Source of the DNA: a virus
Strand: one strand, 5' to 3'
DNA length: 22,657 nucleotides
Virus record (IMG/VR): IMGVR_UViG_3300010885_029098
Location: 1-22,657 of that record
The notes under the pieces are model-generated. The model was not told the DNA's origin. It did no database searches and saw nothing but the letters and a program-made list of their open reading frames with translations. Of the stretch, positions 1 to 8,902 are shown in pieces (position 1 is the first letter of the stretch; every line of letters starts with the position of its first letter). A program made the position numbers and the translations under genes.

Positions 1-1084
<1,084 letters not shown>

Positions 1085-1092
1085 TGTTTGTA

Positions 1093-2763
1093 TTAGCCTG
1101 TAATTACAACACGGTATGCACTTGCAGCAGGTGCAGATGCAAATGTTACTATAATTTGGTTTACGCTGTCACGCTTTACGTCTGCAAAAACAGTTTCATA
1201 CTGAGTATCAGAACCAGTAGCAATGTCAATAACTTGAACAACGAGATCACGTGTGTTGAAGTTGTGAACAATGGTGTATTGCGTTGCAGTTCCATCACCA
1301 ATTGTTTTTGCACACGTGCGGGCAAGTGTAGGAGTGGTTACACCGGAACCAACAGTGATGTCACCTACGAGGCTTGCACGAGCGTTAGCCGCGGTACTTG
1401 AACCAGTACCACCGTTGGTAACTGGCAACAGACCAGTAATAGCAGCGGCCTGCCCAAGATTCAATGCACCGAATGTTGGCACTCCAGAAGAACCAGCCTG
1501 CAGAACCTGATATTGTGTACCAGCAGCGGTTACATCAAGTGCGCTAGCGCCATTACCGTAAACAATTCCGTTATCGGTAAAAGTTTCAACTCCTGTACCA
1601 CCAGCAGTTACAGCGACAGTTGTTGCGTCCCATGTACCAGTAGTGATTGTCCCAAGAGTTGTAATCGTTGATTGACCAACATACGTAGAAGCAATGTCAA
1701 TACTGTCTGCATTTGCAGTAATACGATCAGCCGTACCGATTGCATTGATGATATTTCCGGTTTTGGTAAGACCGCTACCTGCGGTGATTTGACCAGCGCC
1801 AGAGAACTGCGCAAAAGCAATTGCATCCGTGCCGACAGTAATGGCTCCGTTGCTTGTTACAACCCAGCCAGAGTCTGCGTTATCGGTTCCTTCTTCAACA
1901 AATGTAAATGCTCCACCGGACACTTCACCAGTTCCGTCAAAGTCTTCTGCGCGAACAGCAGCACCCGAAGACTGAACAACATAAATACCGTTTTCAGAAG
2001 CAGTGGCTTGGTTCTTTACAAGAACACGGTTGCCGGTGGCAAGAGTTACTCCGTCAACTGTGTCGCCATTCTCAAGGCCAGAAGCAAGAAGCACAGCAAC
2101 AGTTGTTGCCGCACGAACTGATGCTTTTACATCAAGACCAGAGCGAGCAGCGTCTACATATGCTTTTGTTGCAGCATCTTGTGGGTTGGTTGGATCAGCA
2201 AGACCGGTAATTTTCTGAGAGTTGAGAGAAACAGCCGATGTCGGTGCGGTCATTTGGTCAAGGCGGTTTGCACGTACCCGTGTGTCTGTGTAGTAGAGGT
2301 TCGTGCCTTCAGCAAGATCGGCAGTGTCGTGGTTTGATAAACTTGAAACCGTTCCAGTAATCGTTGCTGTGATTGTTCCAGCAGAGAAGTTGCCACTTGC
2401 ATCACGCTTCACAATTGCTGAAGCAGTGTTTGCATTAGTAGCACCATTTACAAGCGTGTAATGGGCTGATGACATTGTTCCCGCAACCGAGCCATCCGAG
2501 GCTGCGATGCTGATTTGTGGAGTGGTGCCACCACTTGAGGAAATTGCTCCAGTTCCAGTAACCGAAGTTACTGTTCCTTGCTTGCCAAGGTCAAGAAATA
2601 CCGCCGAAGGAGAGATGGCAGTGCAAACCTTGAGAGTGGTTGCAACCGAATCATAGTAAATCTGACCGATTGCTGGACTTGCTGGTGCGGTACTAAGAAC
2701 CTGAACAACAGCATTGCGCAGTTCGTTCTTATTCAGATCTAAATTACTTACAAACTTTGGCAT
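1093..2763 (-). CDS. tail fibre protein
   Basis: A 556-residue fibre with a perfect GGAGG five bases before the ATG at 2763. The N-terminus (MPKFVSNLDLNKNELRNAVV, then PAIGQIYYDSVATTLKV) is a familiar attachment-type start of phage fibres. The shaft is low-complexity Thr/Gly/Ala/Ser beta repeat sequence, with GTNLYYTDTRVRANRLDQM and ITGLADPTNPQDAATKAYVD. A fibre domain follows, SGLDVKASVRAATTVAVLL, with GNRVLVKNQATASENGIYVV. Repeated GGTG motifs (VTAGGTGVETF; VTNGGTGSSTA) mark beta-helical shaft parts. The end, HNFNTRDLVVQVIDIATG with VNQIIVTFASAP, is a small beta domain shared with the previous gene. It likely takes part in host recognition. Confidence 0.88.
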   Translation of the reverse strand: MPKFVSNLDLNKNELRNAVVQVLSTAPASPAIGQIYYDSVATTLKVCTAISPSAVFLDLGKQGTVTSVTGTGAISSSGGTTPQISIAASDGSVAGTMSSAHYTLVNGATNANTASAIVKRDASGNFSAGTITATITGTVSSLSNHDTADLAEGTNLYYTDTRVRANRLDQMTAPTSAVSLNSQKITGLADPTNPQDAATKAYVDAARSGLDVKASVRAATTVAVLLASGLENGDTVDGVTLATGNRVLVKNQATASENGIYVVQSSGAAVRAEDFDGTGEVSGGAFTFVEEGTDNADSGWVVTSNGAITVGTDAIAFAQFSGAGQITAGSGLTKTGNIINAIGTADRITANADSIDIASTYVGQSTITTLGTITTGTWDATTVAVTAGGTGVETFTDNGIVYGNGASALDVTAAGTQYQVLQAGSSGVPTFGALNLGQAAAITGLLPVTNGGTGSSTAANARASLVGDITVGSGVTTPTLARTCAKTIGDGTATQYTIVHNFNTRDLVVQVIDIATGSDTQYETVFADVKRDSVNQIIVTFASAPAASAYRVVITG

Positions 2764-2789
2764 AGTGGCCTCCTATGGGTGATATTCTA

Positions 2790-3458
2790 CTACGAAAGGT
2801 ACGCCTTACCGGCGAAGGGGCTTGTAAAAGACAATGTTAGGCTATTTATGCTGACATATTGGACATCGCCAACTACAAAATTTTCACCCGAGTCAACAAC
2901 TGTCACATTCGGGAAGAATCTAAGATTATGGGTTACTGTCCAGGTGCTACTTGCTGAGGCCTGGGTAAAAACAAATTTTGATATTGCTCGTACTTCCGCT
3001 ATCGCCGTCTGGACGGTAGTTGAAAGTATCTCTGCTGTTGGGGTAAATGAAATTGCTGCAGCATTGGTAGCAAGGGAGTTAACGTACTCTGTCGTGGCGT
3101 AATTTACGGTAGTAAATGGGTTTGTATTTCCTACTAAATCAGCAAGATTAACTGTTCCGCCAACTGCATTCCTATCTATTGATATAAAGTATTTATTCTC
3201 ACCAGCACCATCAATGCGCTCCGTGACTTCATAGGTGACACCAGTTGGGACTGTAAATACACCATTTGTTGCAGTTAAGTTAACCTGTATCTGCCCGCTT
3301 CCGTTAAGAGTGGCTTTTTGTTCTGTTGGTGAGATAGTCACGTTTGTGTCTGTATCTCGCATTGAACCAGTCGCTATAAAAGTAACTTCTCCAGTTGCTG
3401 GTGTTACGTTATTTGACTGGAGGTACGTGGCTGTCACCGATATCGTTGTAAATGCCAC
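2790..3458 (-). CDS. tail-fibre-like structural protein with HN-type C-terminal domain
   Basis: A GTG start at 3458 immediately follows the tail terminator stop, with GGAG five bases upstream. The 222-residue product is Thr-, Ser-, Val- and Asn-rich and beta-strand-like throughout, as in virion surface proteins. Residues 1-115 look like one beta-domain (ATYLQSNNVTPATGEVTFIA; GVTYEVTERIDG). A short helical bridge includes TTEYVNSLATNAAAISF and TTVQTAIAEVRA. Residues 160-222 form a C-terminal domain (WTVTHNLRFFPNVTVVDSG, SLTLSFTSPFAGKAYLS) resembling the end of the next gene. Probably a fibre or decoration subunit; its place on the virion is unknown. Confidence 0.75.
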   Translation of the reverse strand: MAFTTISVTATYLQSNNVTPATGEVTFIATGSMRDTDTNVTISPTEQKATLNGSGQIQVNLTATNGVFTVPTGVTYEVTERIDGAGENKYFISIDRNAVGGTVNLADLVGNTNPFTTVNYATTEYVNSLATNAAAISFTPTAEILSTTVQTAIAEVRAISKFVFTQASASSTWTVTHNLRFFPNVTVVDSGENFVVGDVQYVSINSLTLSFTSPFAGKAYLS

Positions 3459-3851
3459 TTATACTCCTTGAGTCACGGTCAGCGTAATAGCATGATGAAT
3501 TATATTATCAGTAAGATTGGCAATTCTTTCAATAGATGAAACACGACACCTAAAAATGTTTTTATTTGCGTCAAGGTTGGCTTTTTCAAGCACTGCATAA
3601 AGCGAGTCAATAAGGTTTATGTCTTCAGACGCACGTGCTTGCCAAAGACTCACCTGAACCATCCTCTTTCTCGCTATTACATTTCCATCACCCATCATAG
3701 TAACCGTGTTTGATATTTCATCAAAAAATGTTATGTACGGGAAAGATTTTTCTGGAGGCGCTGTATCCCTGTAAACGCTGGTGGTGATTCCGGTCAGGTT
3801 GGCATTAACAATTACTTGCCTTATTGCTCCGCCGATTGATGTAGCACTCAT
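3459..3851 (-). CDS. tail terminator/tail completion protein
   Basis: A 130-residue alpha/beta protein (GGAIRQVIVNANLTGITTSV; SFPYITFFDEI; KRMVQVSLWQARASEDINLI; SLYAVLEKANLD). The P-x-I-T-F followed by Q-x-x-x-W and L-x-x-x-L resembles tail terminators of the lambda gpU/SPP1 gp17 class and gp11-like proteins, which cap the tail tube and fix its length. The order gp10-like then terminator is standard in siphophages. The ATG at 3851 overlaps the upstream stop as ATGA. The next gene starts immediately after its stop. Confidence 0.75.
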   Translation of the reverse strand: MSATSIGGAIRQVIVNANLTGITTSVYRDTAPPEKSFPYITFFDEISNTVTMMGDGNVIARKRMVQVSLWQARASEDINLIDSLYAVLEKANLDANKNIFRCRVSSIERIANLTDNIIHHAITLTVTQGV

Positions 3852-4396
3852 CTCATTTTCCCTACGTAAGTAGCAGCATTAGCGCCAGTATTTGAAGACT
3901 TTGGCAACTTCTTGATTGCTGCGTTCCTGTATGCAATCCAATTTCTTACTACGACACCAGGAGTTTTCTCTCTGATAAAATCTGCGGTGGGGCGCATGAA
4001 TGGACGAGGCTCCCCAACTCCACCGTCTTTCCTTCTCCAACCATATTCCAAAAATAGTGCATATTTCTGCGTTGAACCAAAATGACCCACGACACGTCCC
4101 TTGTCCCCACTTGCCTTTTTCTCCGTGACAACAGAAACTATTGATTTGTAGAGTGGTCCACCAACACGTGCTGCTGGTGGTTGGCCTGGTGCTGAAGCAG
4201 TGTGTTTACCGTATGAATATGTATATTGCTTTCCACTACCAGGCTTTGATATCAGTTCAAGAACATGGTCTTTTCCCATATCACATAACTCCTGCACTGA
4301 TTTTTCAATACTGTAAGATGCAGAATAAATTACTTTTTTAGCATTTCTACTTGCTTTATCTAACTCTTTATAGAGGCTCGCCTGATTTGTTGTCAT
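3848..4396 (-). CDS. HK97 gp10-like neck/tail-completion protein
   Basis: A 182-residue protein with the layout of the HK97 gp10 family, which completes the neck or tail top in siphoviruses. The N-terminal helices (LDKASRNAKKVIYSASYSIE) lead to the motif SAPGQPPAARVGGPLYKSIV, then the core GSTQKYALFLEYGW and PRPFMRPTADF. The APG-x-PP followed by L-x-x-S-I, and the YA-x-x-x-E-x-G, are strong family marks. The basic C-terminus ends in KKLPKSS and TYVGKMR. The ATG at 4396 overlaps the upstream stop as ATGA, and its own stop overlaps the next start the same way. Confidence 0.85.
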   Translation of the reverse strand: MTTNQASLYKELDKASRNAKKVIYSASYSIEKSVQELCDMGKDHVLELISKPGSGKQYTYSYGKHTASAPGQPPAARVGGPLYKSIVSVVTEKKASGDKGRVVGHFGSTQKYALFLEYGWRRKDGGVGEPRPFMRPTADFIREKTPGVVVRNWIAYRNAAIKKLPKSSNTGANAATYVGKMR

Positions 4397-4728
4397 GTCC
4401 TACTCCTACGCACCTCAACACGTAAATGAGTACGGGTGTACTGAACATTCTCTATCTCGTAATTTCCGTCAAACTTGTCTTGAAAACTGTCCACCACTAA
4501 TAGATCGCCGTCTTTGAGGTCGGTTCCTAAAGGAAGGCGAACTACCCCCTTTAATATCTGTCCAAATTTTCCTATCTCATTTGGGTCAATTTCATCTGAT
4601 CCAGTTTTTCTAATATGAAACGAACCCTTAACCTCAGTATTAACTGTACTGTTGACTGGGACTCCCTCGGAATTAACAGATGTTTGAGACAATCTGCGAA
4701 CAATTATTTTATCCATCGCTCCGCGCAT
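4393..4728 (-). CDS. head closure (stopper-like) protein
   Basis: A 111-residue, beta-rich basic protein: MRGAMDKIIVRRLSQTSVNS, FHIRKTGSDEIDPN, GVVRLPLGTDLKDGDLLVVD, NYEIENVQYTRTHLRVEVRR. The central LPLGTDLKDGD followed by short strands is typical of SPP1 gp16/stopper-type and related head-closure proteins, which seal the capsid after packaging and bind the tail. ATG at 4728 with AAGG five bases upstream; a second ATG four codons later is possible. The stop overlaps the next gene as ATGA, so these neck genes are coupled. Assignment by pattern and position. Confidence 0.68.
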   Translation of the reverse strand: MRGAMDKIIVRRLSQTSVNSEGVPVNSTVNTEVKGSFHIRKTGSDEIDPNEIGKFGQILKGVVRLPLGTDLKDGDLLVVDSFQDKFDGNYEIENVQYTRTHLRVEVRRSRT

Positions 4729-4730
4729 AA

Positions 4731-5291
4731 CTACCTTAGAATGTATCGTTTGAAATTATCCGCGAATTTTCTTTCTTCAAGCGTAAAACCACCTACGCCA
4801 TTTTCTGCAATTTTATAGGTTGTACCTTCTACTGTTAGTGTGTTTAAACCCTGAGCATCAATGAGGAATTGACTCATTTCACGAACTGACGCTGAGTACA
4901 TTATGCGCTCAAGAGAAGCGGCATCAGTATTACTGAGTCCACCGACGTAGGTTACTATTGCTTTGTAGCCAACACTACCTATCCATATATTGTCAATACC
5001 CCAAGGTTTTACGTCGTAGTTTGCGGCACTCTGCACGGTTTCATACCCTTTGAATCCAAGTTTGAATACACTTAGGGAGGCAACCGGGGCTTTTCTAAGA
5101 AAAATCTGACGTTGCCCGACTTCAAGCCAATGAACTTCTTCTGTCACCTGGAGGGGCGAAAGTGGCCTTCCGATGATTGTGCTCAACTCGCGTTCAAGAA
5201 AGCCAATTATGGTTGTAGCCGCTGTTCGCTCAGTAGCAGTGAAGGTACGACCCATATACCTTTCAAGATCTGTGTAAGTCAAGATTGCCAT
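4731..5291 (-). CDS. head-tail connector protein (adaptor type)
   Basis: A 186-residue protein whose N-terminus (TYTDLERYMGRTFTATERTA, then IIGFLERELSTIIGRPL) resembles the helical core of gp6/gp15-type head-tail adaptors, which form a ring beneath the portal. A beta-rich part follows (EEVHWLEVGQRQIFLRKAPV; FKLGFKG; IVTYVGGL), and the C-terminus is helical (LEERKFADNFKRYILR). Order in the operon, after capsid and before the stopper and gp10-like genes, is the standard place for this component. ATG at 5291; its ribosome-binding site is weak. The assignment rests on pattern plus position. Confidence 0.75.
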   Translation of the reverse strand: MAILTYTDLERYMGRTFTATERTAATTIIGFLERELSTIIGRPLSPLQVTEEVHWLEVGQRQIFLRKAPVASLSVFKLGFKGYETVQSAANYDVKPWGIDNIWIGSVGYKAIVTYVGGLSNTDAASLERIMYSASVREMSQFLIDAQGLNTLTVEGTTYKIAENGVGGFTLEERKFADNFKRYILR

Positions 5292-5316
5292 AGCACCATT
5301 CTATCTCATGCGATTG

Positions 5317-5724
5317 TTAGGGTTTTGCCCCATGCCCTACGTAAAAAACCCTATCATAAGAGATAGCCATAATATCCATGTCCAATTCCGTTCCATCAAT
5401 AGCGAAGCCCCTTGTCTCGTCATTGATGTTTATGTCAATTGCGGCAACTTTTCCGTACATACTGTGGGTTGCTATTGACGTAGTGTCAACAACTTCCCAC
5501 TTGTACCTAACCTCAATCAAAATATCAAGTTCGCTTGCTGCGATAATCAGCCCTCTTGCAGCAAGATTGTTGAACATTGAATCATACGGATATTCGCTCA
5601 ACACATCCAAATCGTTTTTTATTGTTGTATTGAATATCTTTTTTATGTAAAAAAATGGACTTGCTTGTGTCCACGCTTCAATGTAGTCAATTTCAATACT
5701 GTTTGAATTCTCTTCAATATTCAC
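5317..5724 (-). CDS. hypothetical neck-region protein (135 aa)
   Basis: A GTG start at 5724, only a few bases after the small upstream gene, with a weak ribosome-binding site. The product has 135 residues, acidic, mixed alpha/beta: DYIEAWTQASPFFYIKKIF, FNNLAARGLIIAASELDILI, VRYKWEVVDTTSIATHSMYG, and a beta-rich C-terminus with DININDETRGFAIDGTELDM. It has no signal or membrane segment. Its position between capsid and head-tail adaptor suggests a virion or assembly protein, but I do not recognise the family. Confidence 0.7.
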   Translation of the reverse strand: MNIEENSNSIEIDYIEAWTQASPFFYIKKIFNTTIKNDLDVLSEYPYDSMFNNLAARGLIIAASELDILIEVRYKWEVVDTTSIATHSMYGKVAAIDININDETRGFAIDGTELDMDIMAISYDRVFYVGHGAKP

Positions 5725-5727
5725 TGT

Positions 5728-5892
5728 TTACTTCGTTTCAATATTAAATGGACTATTAACCGCAATTGGTACAATTTTGTACTTCATAGCATCTTCAACT
5801 GTCAACCTGTCGCCCTTTTTTGCAACTAAATGCTGGTTTCCATCTTTTAATTCATAAATATCCCGTGGAGCAATAACTGAAATATTTCCCAT
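5728..5892 (-). CDS. small hypothetical protein (54 aa)
   Basis: A short but convincing gene: ATG at 5892 with a near-perfect GGAGG five bases upstream, 54 codons, TAA at 5730-5728, and the next gene starting four bases later. The product reads like a small folded domain: MGNISVIAPRDIYELKDGNQ, then HLVAKKGDRLTVEDAMKYKI, then a short hydrophobic tail. The pattern of a strand followed by KKGDRLTVEDA recalls short head-tail region proteins that follow capsid genes. Function not known; its place between capsid terminator and adaptor genes suggests a structural or assembly role. Confidence 0.72.
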   Translation of the reverse strand: MGNISVIAPRDIYELKDGNQHLVAKKGDRLTVEDAMKYKIVPIAVNSPFNIETK

Positions 5893-5938
5893 TTCACCTC
5901 CATTCATTATCTAAATTACACATCAAGTGAACTCTATC

Positions 5939-5944
5939 ATTATA
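5939..5944 (-). promoter_or_regulatory. possible -10 element for the neck operon
   Basis: TATAAT on the minus strand (5944-5939) lies between the capsid terminator and the next gene, where a promoter would be needed after strong termination. The -35 position falls in the terminator arm and shows no good TTGACA match, so this is a weak call. Readthrough from upstream is the alternative. Confidence 0.3.
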
Positions 5945-5960
5945 TGAGACCGTATATAGA

Positions 5961-5996
5961 AAAACCCCGCCCACACTAATGCATGGGCGGGGTTTT
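5961..5996 (-). terminator. intrinsic terminator after the capsid gene
   Basis: A perfect 13-bp GC-rich inverted repeat (5961-5973 and 5984-5996; core CCCCGCCCA/TGGGCGGGG) with a 10-base loop lies 12 bases past the capsid stop. In the minus-strand RNA the stem is followed by five U residues, the standard rho-independent layout. The arms also end in A/T runs, so it could work in both directions. It would isolate the capsid transcript from the neck genes. Confidence 0.9.
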
Positions 5997-6008
5997 ATCT
6001 AGCCTTTA

Positions 6009-7307
6009 TCAGGAAGGAGCGTTGTTGAGAACAACCTTGACGAACGACTCTGGACGCTTAACAGCAAGAGCAATACGCTCTTCAGCCAAAACGGCAACTG
6101 CGTTACGTACAAAGAAGTCACTGTGCTGCTCTGAAACACGGATCGTGCCCTCCATGCGGTCATACAGCGTTGCGCCGATGCCGAATGAACCGAGAAGAAC
6201 TGTGCCTTCTGCGATTGCTGGAGTTTCAACGATTGGCAAGCGCCACAAACGTGCTTCTGCACCAACAGAAACTGACATAACCATCAAGTAGTTGAGTTGA
6301 CTATTCTTGGTCAATTCAATGTCCTCAAGGTCGTTCGGGTGAACGATCATGCCGGTTGGTTCGTAGTAAGCGAGAAGCGACTTGGTGATACCACGACGAA
6401 CTGCGTCAATACGGGTATCATTTGCCGATCCTGCTGACCAGTTGTGTGACTGGATGCCGGAAGTGTTAAGAACACCAGTAAGGTTTGAACCCGTACCGTC
6501 ACCATTCATGATCTGATCATCTTCTACAAGGCGCAAACCGTAAAGGAGTTCGCTGTCAATGATTCCACGAAGTGTGGTTTCATCGTCAAGAACATTGCGG
6601 TGTGCAACTTCGTAGTGAGCAATCGTACGTACTGGTGCTTGTACACCAACAACAGTCATGCTGCTGTTTGGCTTAGCGGTGAAGTTGTCGTTAGAGCCAG
6701 TGCGCTCTCCAACAGTTGCTGCGTTATTTGTGAAGCCACTAACACGGAAGTATTCAATCATGTTTGTGTTTGTTTGCTGAACATCAAACAAGTCACGAAC
6801 ACGCATTGAGCGCTTCTGACGCTCTACAATGCCGAGGCGTTGTGGAGTGCCAAAGTCACCAGGTGTACCTGATGGCAATGCTGTGTAAACGGCCTTGCTG
6901 TTCATGTATGCACCAAGGTCACCCTTGACTTGGAATGGGCTGTTCATGGTGTAACCAGCACGGCCACCAGCAACTGCTTTGAACTCATCTGAGTCAATGA
7001 ATTGCTGACCAAGGGTCTTGTATTCACCATTAGGAATTACGAGACCGGACTTGGCGGATGAGGAAGTCTCAATACCATTTGACCAATCACGTACTTCTTT
7101 GAGGCCTTCAAGGGCTTCAATCTCTGCACGAATTTCGCGTGCCTTAGTAAGGTTAGAACGAAAAGCATCAACGTGCTTAGCCTCAACCTGAACATCAGGT
7201 CCACCTTGTTCGCGGTTTGTGTCAGCATGGTCAACGATTTGATCGTTTTCAGCCAATACACCCTTGAGGGTAGACTTGAGTTCCTTCAAACGGCTATCAT
7301 AAGCCAT
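6009..7307 (-). CDS. major capsid protein, HK97 fold
   Basis: A 432-residue HK97-type capsid protein of the phage_capsid family. The first 75 residues or so form a charged helical delta domain (LKELKSTLKGVLAENDQIVD; NLTKAREIRAEIEALEGLKE) expected to act as an internal scaffold and be removed by the prohead protease. The shell domain follows, with MRVRDLFDVQQTNTNMIEYF, VRTIAHYEVAHRNVLDD, an E-loop-like region around residues 150-220, and the signature MNGDGTGSNLTGVLNTSGIQ. It ends with VRNAVAVLAEERIALAVKRP, typical of the C-terminal strand. A strong AAGGAG lies before the ATG at 7307. The gene is flanked by its own promoter and terminator, so it is probably transcribed separately at a high level. 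Confidence 0.95.
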   Translation of the reverse strand: MAYDSRLKELKSTLKGVLAENDQIVDHADTNREQGGPDVQVEAKHVDAFRSNLTKAREIRAEIEALEGLKEVRDWSNGIETSSSAKSGLVIPNGEYKTLGQQFIDSDEFKAVAGGRAGYTMNSPFQVKGDLGAYMNSKAVYTALPSGTPGDFGTPQRLGIVERQKRSMRVRDLFDVQQTNTNMIEYFRVSGFTNNAATVGERTGSNDNFTAKPNSSMTVVGVQAPVRTIAHYEVAHRNVLDDETTLRGIIDSELLYGLRLVEDDQIMNGDGTGSNLTGVLNTSGIQSHNWSAGSANDTRIDAVRRGITKSLLAYYEPTGMIVHPNDLEDIELTKNSQLNYLMVMSVSVGAEARLWRLPIVETPAIAEGTVLLGSFGIGATLYDRMEGTIRVSEQHSDFFVRNAVAVLAEERIALAVKRPESFVKVVLNNAPS

Positions 7308-7365
7308 AATATTCTCCTTATTGGATGGAACTTTTGGACGACAAGGTAAGCACCCCGCTATATAA

Positions 7366-7395
7366 ATTATGACTCTATTGTTACTGCATTGTCAA
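7366..7395 (-). promoter_or_regulatory. sigma70-like promoter for the capsid gene
   Basis: On the minus strand TTGACA (7395-7390) is followed after 18 bases by CATAAT (7371-7366). This is a perfect -35 and a five-of-six -10 at near-optimal spacing, in the 97-base gap before the capsid gene. Transcription would start near 7359, giving a leader of about 50 bases with the AAGGAG ribosome-binding site just before the ATG at 7307. A separate strong promoter suits the high demand for capsid protein. Confidence 0.72.
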
Positions 7396-7404
7396 GTAGG
7401 GTAA

Positions 7405-7722
7405 TCACTCTTCTTCTTCTTCTTCATCTTCTTCATCTTCTTCATCAGTTTCTTCAATATCAAAATAGTCAATATCTACATAGCCCTGATAGTCATTTGG
7501 ATAAGCGAGCACTTCTCCGCCAAATGTAACTTTTGGTCCAAGGGTGAGTTCATTCATCACGGACAATATGCTTTGGAATATTGATACCGCCACAAAAGGT
7601 GGGATTGTTCCAAGATCAACGTGTATGGGTTCATTAACGTCTTCATAGGAAACAGAGATGGTTATGACGGGGAATTTCATCCCCATCTCATCTCGGAAAT
7701 TCTCTTTTTCTTCTTCAGACAT
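7405..7722 (-). CDS. hypothetical protein with polyacidic tail (105 aa)
   Basis: I chose the ATG at 7722, which overlaps the upstream stop by 8 nt (ATGTCTGA) and has GGGA upstream, giving 105 residues. The first 90 residues look like a mixed alpha/beta domain (MKFPVITISVSYEDVNEPIH; PPFVAVSIFQSILSVMNELT). The last 18 are almost pure Asp and Glu, encoded by a GAA/GAT-rich microsatellite at about 7405-7445. It lies directly before the capsid promoter. A capsid-assembly helper or DNA-mimic role could be imagined, but no family is recognised. Confidence 0.72.
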   Translation of the reverse strand: MSEEEKENFRDEMGMKFPVITISVSYEDVNEPIHVDLGTIPPFVAVSIFQSILSVMNELTLGPKVTFGGEVLAYPNDYQGYVDIDYFDIEETDEEDEEDEEEEEE

Positions 7723-8902
7723 TATTTTCCCATATTTTTCCACGATAGAACATTTTTGAATCACGAATTGGAACTAACTCAAGATGGAAGTTTCCTTCAC
7801 CTTCTTGATAGGTCACAACAGCGATTCCCTGTTGCCAGTCTTCGGTACTCCTGATTGGCCTGCCGTCAAGATCGTTTCCACCCTTAGTAGAGGGTACCGC
7901 TCCATCAACACGTGCCAGACACCCAGCAGATACGGCAAGGATTGTCTTGTCGCCATCCCAGTCGTTACGTGTGCGTTCTGCCCACTCACGACGATGGATG
8001 TGTCCGTAGATAACGCTCGTCTTCTCGGTTGCCAAATACTTGTGTGCGGTTGATCCACCGGACGCAACTTTGTGACCATGAATAACGCGGAGTCTGTTGT
8101 TTATCCAAAACTGAGATGCTGGATAACCTGGAAGATACTCAATTCCGTATTCATCAAATCTGCACAGATAAGGAACTGAAAGCACTGGCCATGAATCTGG
8201 CTTGTCACCTTGCTTCAATCCGAACGCTGCCATTGCATTATCAAGCATGTAGTTCGTTAGGCGTGCTTCATGGTTTCCTTCAAGCCAAACAATTCTTGCG
8301 TTAGGTGCAGAGGAACGCATACGAGCCATCAGTAACGATAGGTAGTCAACCGTTGCTTGCGTTGTTCTCTGAAATGCTGGAGTCAATCTGTACTTACCAA
8401 GTTCTGGGAAGTCAGCGTTGTCACCGTTCATGACAATCAAATCAGGTTTTGTTTTTTTGATGAAAGCAATACATATATCAAGTGCTGCTTCATCGTGAGT
8501 TGAAACAAGATTTCCATTTGCATCTCTAAAATATCCAGCCTGAATATCAGGCAAAATAATGCATGTTTTCCACTCTGTCGCTGGTTTCTCAGATGCGTTA
8601 TCTTTTGGTAATTTAATTTGTGGTGCTTGTTGTATTACTGGCCATTCTGGGCCTTCTGCCCATTTTGGAGAAACAACAACTGATATGCCACCAAGGTCAT
8701 GAATCTCTGCATCACCATCTTCGTTTTTAGTGAGACCCTGCCATGCGGATATTTTTATTTTTTCAATCTTGCCGATTTCATCAATGTCAATACCGGACTT
8801 CTCAAAAAGTTGCGCTACTTTTCCGAGTCTTGACTTTACTATATCTTCTTTGAAATCGTCACTGATGCTCACGCTTGAAAAATGCCTTCTCGTTTGCGCC
8901 AT
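7715..8902 (-). CDS. calcineurin-like metallophosphoesterase with N-terminal extension
   Basis: A 395-residue protein. The catalytic domain from about residue 112 shows the metallophosphoesterase motif series: LPDIQAG (Asp119; Gln121 where many members have His), MNGDNAD (160-164), LEGNHEA (GNHE at 209-212), VIHGHK (275-278) and YGHIHR (300-303). Such enzymes use two metals to cleave phosphodiesters or phosphomonoesters; the phage substrate is unknown, and DNA or nucleotides are possible. The first 110 residues hold a helical region (SRLGKVAQLFEKSGIDIDEI) and a proline-rich linker. The ATG at 8902 overlaps the helix-turn-helix gene by 34 bases and has only a weak ribosome-binding site. Its place inside the head module is notable. 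Confidence 0.88.
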   Translation of the reverse strand: MAQTRRHFSSVSISDDFKEDIVKSRLGKVAQLFEKSGIDIDEIGKIEKIKISAWQGLTKNEDGDAEIHDLGGISVVVSPKWAEGPEWPVIQQAPQIKLPKDNASEKPATEWKTCIILPDIQAGYFRDANGNLVSTHDEAALDICIAFIKKTKPDLIVMNGDNADFPELGKYRLTPAFQRTTQATVDYLSLLMARMRSSAPNARIVWLEGNHEARLTNYMLDNAMAAFGLKQGDKPDSWPVLSVPYLCRFDEYGIEYLPGYPASQFWINNRLRVIHGHKVASGGSTAHKYLATEKTSVIYGHIHRREWAERTRNDWDGDKTILAVSAGCLARVDGAVPSTKGGNDLDGRPIRSTEDWQQGIAVVTYQEGEGNFHLELVPIRDSKMFYRGKIWENNV

